NCBI GenBank assembly: GCA_964423345.1
Contig: CAYREV010000014.1
Span: 1 to 64,000, forward strand
From: CAYREV01 sp964423345
GTDB lineage: Bacteria; Bacteroidota; Rhodothermia; Balneolales; Balneolaceae
Length of the DNA stretch: 64,000 nucleotides
Direction of reading: 5' to 3'
Below the pieces are notes generated by a model. That model saw nothing but the letters and a program-made list of their open reading frames with translations. It was not told the DNA's origin and did no database searches. Shown here piece after piece: positions 8,570 through 17,083 of the stretch; within the stretch, counting starts at the first letter, position 1; each line of letters begins with the position of its first letter. The position numbers were made by a program, and so were the translations under genes.

Positions 8570-9133
8570 ATGAGTAAACTGTTTTATATCGATGTGGAGA
8601 CCACCGGGACAAATCCCAAAAAGCACGGGCTTATACAGATAGCGGGCATCATTGAGATAGACGGCCGGGAAGAAGAGCGTATCAACCTGTTGGTATCTCC
8701 TTTTGAGGGGGACGTTATCGAAGATGAGGCCCTGGAGGTTATCGGCAAGGATGAAAAGGTACTCTGGTCGTATGAAAAACCGAAGATCATCTATGACCGA
8801 CTTATTGGATATATGGAGAAATATGTTGACCGTTATGACCGCACCGACAAGTTTCATTTTATCGGGTATAACAGTCGGTTTGACGATTCATTTATCAGGA
8901 GCTGGTTCAGGAAGCTGGATGACGTCTATTACGGCTCGTGGTTCTATTGGCCCGCCATTGATGTCAGTAACCTGGCGGCCGTTAGTTTGATCGATCAGAG
9001 AAGCGCCATGCCCAATTTCAAGCTGATGACCGTAGCCGACTATTTGGGTATAGATGTTGATCCCGACAAAGCGCACGATGCCCTTTATGATGTGGAGATA
9101 ACCCGGCTGATGCACAAAACACTTACCTCCTGA
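8570..9133 (+). CDS. 3'-5' exonuclease, DnaQ/DEDDh family
   Basis: 187 residues from MSKLFYID. DEDDh motifs are complete: Asp8 and Glu10 in YIDVETTG, the Exo II aspartate in GYNSRFDDSF, and His169/Asp174 in AHDALYDVEI. These bind two metal ions for 3' to 5' hydrolysis of DNA or RNA. A longer open frame starts inside queD at 8375, but its first 65 residues are low-complexity and overlap queD, so I reject it. As a stand-alone domain it could be a DnaQ-type proofreader, an RNase T-like enzyme or a repair nuclease. The 172 bases between queD and this start show no recognisable gene. Confidence 0.88.
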   Translation: MSKLFYIDVETTGTNPKKHGLIQIAGIIEIDGREEERINLLVSPFEGDVIEDEALEVIGKDEKVLWSYEKPKIIYDRLIGYMEKYVDRYDRTDKFHFIGYNSRFDDSFIRSWFRKLDDVYYGSWFYWPAIDVSNLAAVSLIDQRSAMPNFKLMTVADYLGIDVDPDKAHDALYDVEITRLMHKTLTS

Positions 9134-9228
9134 TTATATTTGCCGGCTGACAGGGGAGGAACTGTTATTCAATGGTACCTAATTCCCGCCTGTACTAAAC
9201 CTCGCTCTGTGGGGGGGGTAGATTCAAT

Positions 9229-9256
9229 AAAAAACCCGGCGGATGAGGCCGGGTTT
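9229..9256 (-). terminator. Terminator of the minus-strand NTF2-like lipoprotein gene
   Basis: Nine-bp stem 9232-9240/9248-9256 with a seven-base loop; on the minus strand it is followed by TTTTATT (from the A-run at 9229-9234). It lies about 30 bases beyond the stop of the 9286-9762 gene. Confidence 0.8.
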
Positions 9257-9285
9257 CCCTATGGCAATGTTTTCTACTGCTAACT

Positions 9286-9762
9286 TTAGTTTATAGGTTT
9301 GGCGCTCCAGATAGCTACACTTTTTTTCCAGTCGCCATTAGACTGCCGGTTAAGGATACACATATATCGCCCATCCAGGCAGTTCGGGCTTTGGTTGGCA
9401 GTGTCCGCACACCGTATCGTTGATTCCCCTATCATGTAAAGCATGTCTCCGGAACCGCTGATTTTAATAGGATTCAGTTCAAACTGCTCATAGTCATTTT
9501 GCAGAAAGGCTTCATTAAAAGCAGCGATGGACTCTTTCCCTTCTACCTGCTTGCCGCCATCGGGTATGATGACCGCATCTTCGGTATACAGGCTCGTCAT
9601 CTTCTCTGCATTTCCGTTCAAGACCGCTTCAGCAAACGTTTTGTCAAACTGCCTTGCGGCCTGCCGGTTTTGTTCTGTCAGCTCGAGAGACTGTTCTCGA
9701 GGAGTGCAGGCAGCTATGATCAGCAAGACAGTGCCAATGGTGAAAAGTCTGAAAATAAACAT
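9286..9762 (-). CDS. NTF2-like (DUF4440/SnoaL) lipoprotein
   Basis: Predicted lipoprotein: hydrophobic signal with lipobox LIIAAC placing the lipidated Cys at residue 19 of a 158-residue product. The rest is a small NTF2-like domain (helix with AEAVLNGNAEKMTSLYTEDAVIIPDGGKQ, IAAFNEAFL, then curved sheet ending WKKSVAIWSAK), similar to DUF4440 proteins that bind small ligands or act as ketosteroid-isomerase-like enzymes. I took the internal ATG at 9762 because the signal peptide starts there; upstream residues look non-native. Substrate unknown. Confidence 0.82.
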   Translation of the reverse strand: MFIFRLFTIGTVLLIIAACTPREQSLELTEQNRQAARQFDKTFAEAVLNGNAEKMTSLYTEDAVIIPDGGKQVEGKESIAAFNEAFLQNDYEQFELNPIKISGSGDMLYMIGESTIRCADTANQSPNCLDGRYMCILNRQSNGDWKKSVAIWSAKPIN

Positions 9763-9929
9763 GATAACTTCGGGTTTAGTTGTCAATTGACAAGTTAACT
9801 GCAAAGGGGCGGGAGCCGGAGCTGTGTTACAACAGCTTTTCCAGTAGAGGCAGCCTTATTTTTTTATAATTGGCTGTATTTGCAAGAGACGGGAGGGGCA
9901 AAATTGTTACAAAAAAATTCGGGCAAGTA

Positions 9930-10376
9930 TTATTCCACTTCCCCTTTTTGGCCGGAAAAGAGATAGCCGAGGGCAATCAGAACGAGCAGTATCCCATTTC
10001 GGATCAGGGAGGCCGACAGTCCCCCGCCAATGCCGAAAGCCCCGAAGCACCCACAGTTTTCAATACTTTGCCCCTGAAACCAGAAGTAGCCGAGGACGAG
10101 GGTAAAAAAGGCAACCATCAGGGCCGATACAAGAAGCACCAGGCGGGTCCACCACCTTGAAAACAGCAGCAGTGCCAGCATGATCTCCAAAACGGAAGTA
10201 GCCAACACAATAGTGGTGGCGTATTCAATGAGCCAGTAGTATTCGGTGGCCATAAGCTCCACCAGGTAGCGGGCACTGCCGGGTTCTATAAGTTTTCCGA
10301 TCCCCGACAAAAGAAAGATGACGCCCAGCAGGAGGCGAACGACCATTCCCGCATACATTCGGCTTTTATTACTCAT
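9930..10376 (-). CDS. MauE/DoxX-like membrane protein
   Basis: 148 residues with four transmembrane helices. The first helix carries LLGVIFLLSGIGKLIEP, typical of DoxX/MauE proteins, and the last loop has ENCGCFGAFG, the paired-cysteine motif seen in MauE-like proteins that take part in disulfide handling. It stands alone on the minus strand; no mau or sulfur genes are next to it. A role in periplasmic redox is possible but not shown. Confidence 0.85.
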   Translation of the reverse strand: MSNKSRMYAGMVVRLLLGVIFLLSGIGKLIEPGSARYLVELMATEYYWLIEYATTIVLATSVLEIMLALLLFSRWWTRLVLLVSALMVAFFTLVLGYFWFQGQSIENCGCFGAFGIGGGLSASLIRNGILLVLIALGYLFSGQKGEVE

Positions 10377-10530
10377 GGTACCGGGTCAAAGGGTTATGTT
10401 TTATGCATTTCCGATTATAGGCTAATAATTTTTATATATAACTTCCGATCGAATCGAATGAAACCAAGAATTATTTTCTGTTGCAATACATTTAGATAGA
10501 GATAATCAATCGGATTTAAAAGTTAATAAA

Positions 10531-11427
10531 ATGCATATTCTTATTACCGGCGGAACCGGATTCATTGGAACCGAACTGCGCTCCATGCTACTCAGGGAGG
10601 GGCATATCCTCACCATTGTGAGCCGGGAGCCGGAACAGTATGAAAACGAAACGGCCAAAAACCAGCAGTTTATCGACTGGGATTCCGATCTTGCCGCTGC
10701 CATGGAGAAGGCCGACGCGGTAATCAACCTGGCGGGGGCGTCTATTTTCGGGCGGCGGTGGACCGAAGAGGTGAAGCAGACCATTTACAACAGCAGGATT
10801 GAGAGTACCCGACGGCTGGTGGAGGCGATACGGCAAACCGATAACCCGCCCACGGTCATGGTTTCGGCATCGGGCATTAACTATTACAGCGAGGGTGGAA
10901 ACAAGCAGCTGGATGAAAATGCTGACCCCGGTGAGGGTTTTCTCTCAAAAGTATGCAGGGACTGGGAAGAGGCTTCCCATGAAGCCAGGTCGGCCGGCCT
11001 AAGGGTGGCCAATCCCCGGTTGGGGGTGGTGCTTGAAGATGATGCTATTATCATGAACCGGATGGTCCCGGTTTTCAAGATGTTTGCGGGCGGGCCCATC
11101 GGACGGGGCACTCAGTATTTTTCCTGGATCCATATGCTGGATATTTGCCGTGGACTGATTTTTCCTTTGCAGAATGAATATTTTGATGGGCCTTACAACC
11201 TGGCGTCGCCCAATCCCGTGACGATGAATGAGTTTGCCGATACCCTCGGGGAAGTACTGAACCGCCCCTCCTTTTTTCGTGTCCCCGAACCGGTGGTAAA
11301 GCTGGTGCTGGGTGAAGCGGCTAACCCCGTACTGGAAAGCCTTCGTATTCAGCCGAAAAAGCTGCAGGAGGCGGATTTCGAATTTCGGTTCAGCCAGCTG
11401 AAGGAAACCCTTGCCGATATTCTGTAA
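10531..11427 (+). CDS. TIGR01777 family epimerase-like protein
   Basis: NAD(P)-binding extended SDR of the YfcH/TIGR01777 group. The Rossmann motif GGTGFIG is at 7-13, followed by VINLAGASIFGRRWTEEVKQ and SRIESTRRLVEAI, and a SASGINYYSEGG segment where the active-site tyrosine is expected. C-terminal RVPEPVVKLVLGE is typical of the DUF1731 tail. 298 residues, full length. In other bacteria the family is linked to cell-division inhibition and chloroplast SULA homologues, without a proven reaction. A near-consensus TACATTTA lies about 40 bases upstream. Confidence 0.93.
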   Translation: MHILITGGTGFIGTELRSMLLREGHILTIVSREPEQYENETAKNQQFIDWDSDLAAAMEKADAVINLAGASIFGRRWTEEVKQTIYNSRIESTRRLVEAIRQTDNPPTVMVSASGINYYSEGGNKQLDENADPGEGFLSKVCRDWEEASHEARSAGLRVANPRLGVVLEDDAIIMNRMVPVFKMFAGGPIGRGTQYFSWIHMLDICRGLIFPLQNEYFDGPYNLASPNPVTMNEFADTLGEVLNRPSFFRVPEPVVKLVLGEAANPVLESLRIQPKKLQEADFEFRFSQLKETLADIL

Positions 11428-11449
11428 AAATGCAGATCGCAGGACTGCT

Positions 11450-14092
11450 TTAATTTGTGCCGTAGATGGTCCAGCAGCGCAGTCCCTCTCCGGTCTGTGC
11501 AATCAGCTCCTGATAGCCGTCCCGGTCAATATCAAAGATGACAGGATGCTGCATGCCGGTAGTGGGAAGGGTGAATATCCGCTCTCCGCTGTTCAGCTTC
11601 CAGGCATAGAGTCGGCCGAAATTACCCAGGCTGACGAGGTCTTTGCCTCCGTCGTTATTAATATCCTTGATGAAGGGGGAGAAATCTTTGGCGCTGGGCT
11701 GGCCCATGCTTTTGGTGAAGCGAAGGTGCCCGTTTTCTCCAATAAGGAAGACCGAGCCGTTACTGCTCATCGCAAGGATCATGGGGCCCGAATAGTTGCC
11801 CGATTCGGATCGAACCGTCAGTTCCTGTACGCTTGGCGTGCCCAGCAGTGCACTGTTGGAAACGTATACCGCTTCGGTCCTCGAAGTGTCGGATGCCCCT
11901 GACAAGGTGTTCAGTGAATCGGCAAACATCTTGTTTTGTCCAATGGCATAGAGATAGCCGTCGGCCGCCCCTCCCAGGATGTGATTGTCATGGAGGATGG
12001 GAGAGCCGTTGAGTGAGGCATTTACAAAAGCGGGAAAACCGTCGCGGGGCACGCCGTCGGGATACCAGGCATGTACCGCATTTTCCGAAAAGGCCAGGAC
12101 GGAATAGGCTCCCCGGTGGTAGTCGACCAGTGGAGCGGTTGTGATAGTTGCGTTCGTGGTAAGGGGCCACCCCGATAAATTGACGCCCCGCCCGTCGAGA
12201 GCGTGCAGTTTGCGGTCGGCCGTAGCGACGACAGCTTCGGGAAGCCCGTTGCGGTCTATATCCTTGACCACCAGGGGAGAAGTGACCTGTTCATCCAGTT
12301 CAAATGGAAATTTGGGCAGGGGAGCCCCGTTGTCGTCCCAGCCGTAGACCCGGTTTCCGGCGGCAACCAGAATGACATTTTGGTTCGTACCGTACCAGTC
12401 GTAGATCACCGGCGATCCCACGGGGGTGTCGCTCCCCGTATTTACCTGCAGAACCACCGTGCCGTCGGCCGCCAGGGCATATACACTGCCGTTGCGGGTA
12501 CTGAAAATAATTTCCTCGCGCGAACTCCCGCCTATATCCGCCAGTACCGGGTCGCCCGACAACTCTGCCCCTCCGGTGGGGAACAGCCATTTTTCCTGGT
12601 ATGGATCGTTGGTTTTTGCCTCCTTGTAGGTTTTAAGGGTAAAGGCAATCTCTTCAGCCTCGGGACGGTATCGGGTGACCAGCGAGAGCATGTCGAAGCG
12701 TGAGAAAAGCACTTCGGCGTAATGATCGGGGGCTAAAAAAGGCTGAATAAACGAGTTGAAATCGGGGGCGGCCACAAAGAGTCCGCTCACACTGTCAGGG
12801 AACGACTCTTTCATCTGCATATATTCGTCTTCGTAATAAATGACCCGCCGCCTGCGGTAATCGTCTTCCACCATTTCAACCAGTCCTTTTCTTTTGGAGA
12901 TGACAACCACATCGCCGGTAATATCCAGGTAGAAGTCACTGAATGTGGAAAATTCCGAGCCGATAAGTTCGGAAAGGATGTGGCTTTGTATAAAGTACAC
13001 CCCTTCACGCCGCTGTATCATATCATTATCCTCAAGCCTTGAGAGCTGTTTGCGCAGGAGGTCCGGATTGGAGGTCTTGCGCAGGAACAGGTGTTCGCCG
13101 GTGGACAGAAACCCCGACTCGGCGTACATGACAATGGCAAAGGGAGCTTCCAGGGTGTTGGCAATGGATACATAGCGGGCCGGATCTCCCAGGTAAAGGG
13201 AGTCGAGGCGCGTGGTGTCGGGTATCGATGTGGGGGGAGCCAGACGCGGCTTAAGCCTGAAGATGCCGAAAGCAGCGGCATTGGATGAAATGTATCGGTC
13301 CAGTTCCAGTGCTGCATTTTCGTCGGAAAAGGCTGCAACAAGCTCGCCCGGTGGGACATCGGTCAACGGTATGGTGCCTTCAAATACCTTACCGCTGTTT
13401 TCTTCGTCCTGTATATTGCGAACGCCGGTCAAGGCGGCTTGGGTCCCCTTGAAGATGTTCTTGAGCACCGGCCGGTATATGATTTTGGCAAGCTGGGTGA
13501 TCCAGCGGTCGAGGGAGGGGGTGTTGACAATGAGCGAGGCCGGCTTGAGTTTTTCAGCAGGGATGGCGGCCGCCGGCCCCAGGCCGAGGTAGGAACGGAT
13601 GGCATCTTCGAGCCCCAGGCTGGATTCGGAAAGCAGCAGGTTGTCGCCAAGCTCGGCGGCAAAGAGGTTCCGGTCGCGAATATGAAGTCTATGGATCTTT
13701 ATATCCTTGAAATAGTACTGGTTTTGGGCAAATTTTTGATAGTAGGATTCCTTGATATTTTCAAGGAAGCCTGAGGGAGCGCGGCTGACCCAGACCGGTT
13801 CCAGCCGGTTGGTTACCCCGGGATAAAGTATGAGTCCCCTCAGGGTCAGGCTGGTAGAGGCCGCGGAGTCGACCTGGGCCGCCAGCGAAAGGGCCGAGGT
13901 GGATACGTCGTCCAGAAATGGGGCATATTCCGATTTGACCAGGGAGCCCAGGGTGGCCCCTTCGGAGGGAATGACGACAAAGGGTGCTTTTTCAGGTATG
14001 GTATGATGCCAGCCTCGGTTGGTAATGCCGTTACAGCCGGCGAAAATAAGCAGGAGGATCAACAGCCTGTAGAGCTTAAAGTCGTGCGACAT
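11450..14092 (-). CDS. Large lipoprotein with C-terminal FG-GAP/PQQ-like beta-propeller
   Basis: 880-residue predicted lipoprotein: signal with lipobox IFAGC and Cys20. Residues about 35-500 are an unrecognised alpha/beta region faintly like DUF3352 adhesion-type proteins. From about residue 520 there are repeated blades of the type DIGGSSREEIIFSTRNGSVY, DIDRNGLPEAVVAT, DINNDGGKDLVSL and DIDRDGYQELIAQ, with Ca-binding-like DxDxDG loops, i.e. an FG-GAP/VCBS propeller. It would sit on the outer surface or periplasmic face. Single gene; function unknown. The 247-base region to the next gene holds divergent promoters. Confidence 0.8.
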   Translation of the reverse strand: MSHDFKLYRLLILLLIFAGCNGITNRGWHHTIPEKAPFVVIPSEGATLGSLVKSEYAPFLDDVSTSALSLAAQVDSAASTSLTLRGLILYPGVTNRLEPVWVSRAPSGFLENIKESYYQKFAQNQYYFKDIKIHRLHIRDRNLFAAELGDNLLLSESSLGLEDAIRSYLGLGPAAAIPAEKLKPASLIVNTPSLDRWITQLAKIIYRPVLKNIFKGTQAALTGVRNIQDEENSGKVFEGTIPLTDVPPGELVAAFSDENAALELDRYISSNAAAFGIFRLKPRLAPPTSIPDTTRLDSLYLGDPARYVSIANTLEAPFAIVMYAESGFLSTGEHLFLRKTSNPDLLRKQLSRLEDNDMIQRREGVYFIQSHILSELIGSEFSTFSDFYLDITGDVVVISKRKGLVEMVEDDYRRRRVIYYEDEYMQMKESFPDSVSGLFVAAPDFNSFIQPFLAPDHYAEVLFSRFDMLSLVTRYRPEAEEIAFTLKTYKEAKTNDPYQEKWLFPTGGAELSGDPVLADIGGSSREEIIFSTRNGSVYALAADGTVVLQVNTGSDTPVGSPVIYDWYGTNQNVILVAAGNRVYGWDDNGAPLPKFPFELDEQVTSPLVVKDIDRNGLPEAVVATADRKLHALDGRGVNLSGWPLTTNATITTAPLVDYHRGAYSVLAFSENAVHAWYPDGVPRDGFPAFVNASLNGSPILHDNHILGGAADGYLYAIGQNKMFADSLNTLSGASDTSRTEAVYVSNSALLGTPSVQELTVRSESGNYSGPMILAMSSNGSVFLIGENGHLRFTKSMGQPSAKDFSPFIKDINNDGGKDLVSLGNFGRLYAWKLNSGERIFTLPTTGMQHPVIFDIDRDGYQELIAQTGEGLRCWTIYGTN

Positions 14093-14316
14093 ATAGGTTT
14101 CTAAGAAATTCTGAGTAATGTTATATTAATAATAAGCGTTAAGTGGGTATCATGGACCGAATGTCTGCCGTCATAGGTGCCGGCTACCGTGTATCGGCCT
14201 GTAAGAAAGATGAACTTCAACTCCATCCATTAACGCAATAAGAAACGGGTTTATGTTATAGCTTATTTATGAGGAATGAAAAAGTTTCAATCTTTTATAG
14301 CTTTTCCGCAATAGTG

Positions 14317-14324
14317 CAAAGGTA
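14317..14324 (-). promoter_or_regulatory. Possible minus-strand -7 element (TACCTTTG)
   Basis: On the minus strand this reads TACCTTTGC, an exact TAnnTTTG match pointing toward the 880-residue lipoprotein gene, with a leader of roughly 220 bases. A TTTG lies only 12 bases upstream, too close for a good -33, so support is weak. Confidence 0.25.
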
Positions 14325-14339
14325 AAGAATGTAGCGCAA

Positions 14340-16466
14340 ATGAATTTTCTAAATCCATATTTCCTCCTGGGGCTTCTTGCAGTGGCCGTGCCGGTTGTTA
14401 TCCATCTTATCAACCTGCGAAGGCCGGTAAAGCTACCGTTTTCCTCTCTTTCCTTTCTCCAGGAACTTAAAAAGAGCACCATACGGAAGATTCGCATCAA
14501 GCAGTACCTGCTGATGGCCCTGCGTGCGCTGGCCGTAATATTTTTGGCCCTGGCTCTGGCCCGCCCGTACCTGCCGCCCGCCCTTGGCGGAACGGTGGCG
14601 GCCGATAAGCCCAGGGTTGTGGGCATCATCATAGACAACAGCCCCAGCATGAACCGCATAGGGGGCAGGGGACCGCTGATAGAGCAGGCGAGGGAGGTGG
14701 CCTCGACGATCGTCAACAGTTCCCGCTCCGACGACCGGTTCATCGTTGAAACAACCAACGGCGAGGCGGAGTCGGTATCCCTTTCAGGCCCCTCGCGCGC
14801 ATTGGAGCAAATTGAGGAGGTGGAGGCGGCCAACACCGGCAACTACATTGACGATGCATTCGGAATGGTCTACCGGCAGCTTCAGCAGGCCACAGAACCG
14901 CAGGCTATGATCTATGTGATAACCGACGGACAAAAAAGCCAGCTGGATAAGCTGAACACCCTCCCGGATATGAGTTCGGAACGGATAAAGCCGGTCTCTT
15001 TCCAGTTGGTGGAACTGGAGGAGGTAAGCCAGCCCAACCTGGCCGTTACCCGACTTTCGCTCTCAAGCCGGATGCTGGGCCGGGAGCGTCCCCTGACCCT
15101 TGAGGTGGGGGTGGAAAACGTGGGAGAAGTGCCTGCAGGCAACCAGTTCCTATCCCTTGAACTGGAGGGAAGGATGGCAGGGCAGTACAAACTTACGCTC
15201 GAGCCGGGCGAACAGCGCTCGTTTGAGTTCGAGGTGTTGCCCGATCGTACCGGCGACCTCTCGGGAAAAGTTCTGATTGAAGGGGATGAGGTGGCCTACG
15301 ATAACAGAAGGTACTTTGTGGTGCGCATACCGGAGTCCCGTGCGGTGGCCCTCGTAGGCAGCCCCGGCGGGCGGGGTGATTTTAAATCCTATATGGAACC
15401 CGCCCTGGAGGCCGCCAGGCAGACCAATACCCAAATTGACCTTGCCCAAAAAACAGTGGGGGAAGTGGATGAAGCGGAGTTGCTTCGCAGCGATGTGATC
15501 GTACTGGATGGATTGAAAGAGATTCCTGAATACTGGTTTGGCAAACTGCAGCAGTATGTGCAGGAGGGGCGGGGGATACTCTTCCTGCCGTCCGAGCAGG
15601 GGGATGTGGAGAATTATAATGCATTTATGGACCTGTTCAATGCCGGCCGTTACACCAATGTGAGGGGAGAGTACGCATCGTTTAAGCCGATTGGTAAGAT
15701 GGGCCGCCTGGTTGAGGGCCATCCGGTATTGGACGATCTCTTTGAGAAGAGGGGGGATGAACAGCTAGAGGTAGACCTGCCCGGGCTCTTCTTCTATTAT
15801 GTCTATTCGCCTCCCGGCAATACCGGATCCTATACCATATTGGAGAGCGAGTCCGGCGACCCGCTACTGGCCGATCAGCGTTTTGGGGAGGGGAAACTGT
15901 TGGTATCGGCGATGGGGGCCGACCCGGGATGGAGTAATTTCCCGGTGAACCCTCTTTTCGCACCTCTCTACTACCGTGCCGTTTTGTATGCCTCCTCGAC
16001 CGAGAACGGGGGACTCCAACAGCATGTGCTGGGGCGGCCGTTCACCTGGGAGGGCAGGCTTCAGGGCCGTGATATCGAGCTTTTATACGACGAGGAGACG
16101 GTGAAGCCGGAAGTGGAGGGTTTGCCCGAAGGGGTCCGGGTGAGCTACGACGGCCGGGAATGGGAACCCGGTATTGTCGGCATAGAGGGCGAAAATGGCA
16201 GGCGGTCGGTTGCCGTAAATCAACATATAATGGAATCGAGGTTCCATACGTTAACCCACAAAGAACTTGATAAAATGCTTGCAAACTACGTAACTGTACA
16301 TAACACCCTTGATGCGGGCAGCCTTTCCGGCCAGCGGTTGAGTCGACAGCTTAACGCGGCCGGTTTCGGGAAGGAGATATGGAATTGGTTCATTTGGATA
16401 GCCCTGCTCCTGCTGGTTGCCGAGACCGTAGCATCAAAAGTGTATAAAGCCGAGAATATAAGCTGA
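14340..16466 (+). CDS. BatA/VWA domain membrane protein
   Basis: 708-residue protein beginning with the aerotolerance-regulator (BatA) N-terminal domain: MNFLNPYFLLGLLAVAVPVV, HLINLRRP, a second helix near 58-78. A von Willebrand A domain follows, with MIDAS-like DNSPS in IIIDNSPSMNRIG. Then an extended region with Ig-like and glutamine-amidotransferase-like parts (VIVLDGLKEIPEYWFGKLQ, GILFLPSEQG) and a C-terminal helix (WNWFIWIALLLLVAETVASK). This layout is known from Bacteroidota VWA proteins that stand outside the moxR-bat operon. No MoxR is adjacent. Likely an envelope stress or assembly protein. Confidence 0.87.
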   Translation: MNFLNPYFLLGLLAVAVPVVIHLINLRRPVKLPFSSLSFLQELKKSTIRKIRIKQYLLMALRALAVIFLALALARPYLPPALGGTVAADKPRVVGIIIDNSPSMNRIGGRGPLIEQAREVASTIVNSSRSDDRFIVETTNGEAESVSLSGPSRALEQIEEVEAANTGNYIDDAFGMVYRQLQQATEPQAMIYVITDGQKSQLDKLNTLPDMSSERIKPVSFQLVELEEVSQPNLAVTRLSLSSRMLGRERPLTLEVGVENVGEVPAGNQFLSLELEGRMAGQYKLTLEPGEQRSFEFEVLPDRTGDLSGKVLIEGDEVAYDNRRYFVVRIPESRAVALVGSPGGRGDFKSYMEPALEAARQTNTQIDLAQKTVGEVDEAELLRSDVIVLDGLKEIPEYWFGKLQQYVQEGRGILFLPSEQGDVENYNAFMDLFNAGRYTNVRGEYASFKPIGKMGRLVEGHPVLDDLFEKRGDEQLEVDLPGLFFYYVYSPPGNTGSYTILESESGDPLLADQRFGEGKLLVSAMGADPGWSNFPVNPLFAPLYYRAVLYASSTENGGLQQHVLGRPFTWEGRLQGRDIELLYDEETVKPEVEGLPEGVRVSYDGREWEPGIVGIEGENGRRSVAVNQHIMESRFHTLTHKELDKMLANYVTVHNTLDAGSLSGQRLSRQLNAAGFGKEIWNWFIWIALLLLVAETVASKVYKAENIS

Positions 16467-16473
16467 ACAGCTC

Positions 16474-17049
16474 ATGGCCGAAGAACTCTCCCTCATATTC
16501 CTTGTCCTTCTGGGTATTTTTACCCTGGCATCCTGCCTGCTGGCCTTTGCAACGATGGCCAATGCCGTACGCCTGAGAAATGTACGCATGAGCTGGAATG
16601 CGGGTAGGATGAAGGGGTATCCGCTCTTTTCGACCCTGTTTCTTCTATGTACGTTAGTCTATGTCGGCTTCGGTTGGTACGGGGAGGAACCCATGCACGT
16701 AGCCGTGGCTTCGGCCTATCTGCTGCTGGCTTCAGGCTGGTTCGCAACCAGCTTTCTGGCCTCAAAACGATATATCACCGATCACGGCATTGTTAAAAAC
16801 GTCAACGACCCCTCGCAGACCATCGCCTGGTACCAGATAAGGGATTTTGTCGAACAGCAGAAACATGACAATATTTTGTTTATCTTTATCTATACCGAGA
16901 CGGCCGGAAATTCCGATAAGATGATCCGGCTGGAACTCCGCGTCCCTCCTGGCAAAGTGGAGAGATTCAAGAAAATTATTTCACATAAACTCGGACGACG
17001 AATAACTTGTTATGGGACGGAATCAATCAGGATCGAACAGATTGATTAA
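16474..17049 (+). CDS. Membrane protein with C-terminal PH-like domain
   Basis: 191 residues with three N-terminal hydrophobic helices (about 6-28, 52-68, 78-98) and a soluble tail whose pattern (RYITDHGIVKNVNDPSQTI, WYQIRDFVEQQ, FKKIISHKL) resembles the bacterial PH or DUF5673-like domains. It starts seven bases after the BatA-like gene, so it is probably in the same transcript. No function can be assigned. Confidence 0.72.
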   Translation: MAEELSLIFLVLLGIFTLASCLLAFATMANAVRLRNVRMSWNAGRMKGYPLFSTLFLLCTLVYVGFGWYGEEPMHVAVASAYLLLASGWFATSFLASKRYITDHGIVKNVNDPSQTIAWYQIRDFVEQQKHDNILFIFIYTETAGNSDKMIRLELRVPPGKVERFKKIISHKLGRRITCYGTESIRIEQID

Positions 17050-17083
17050 ACAGGCGTAACATTAATTCTCCAATTGCACTCAT

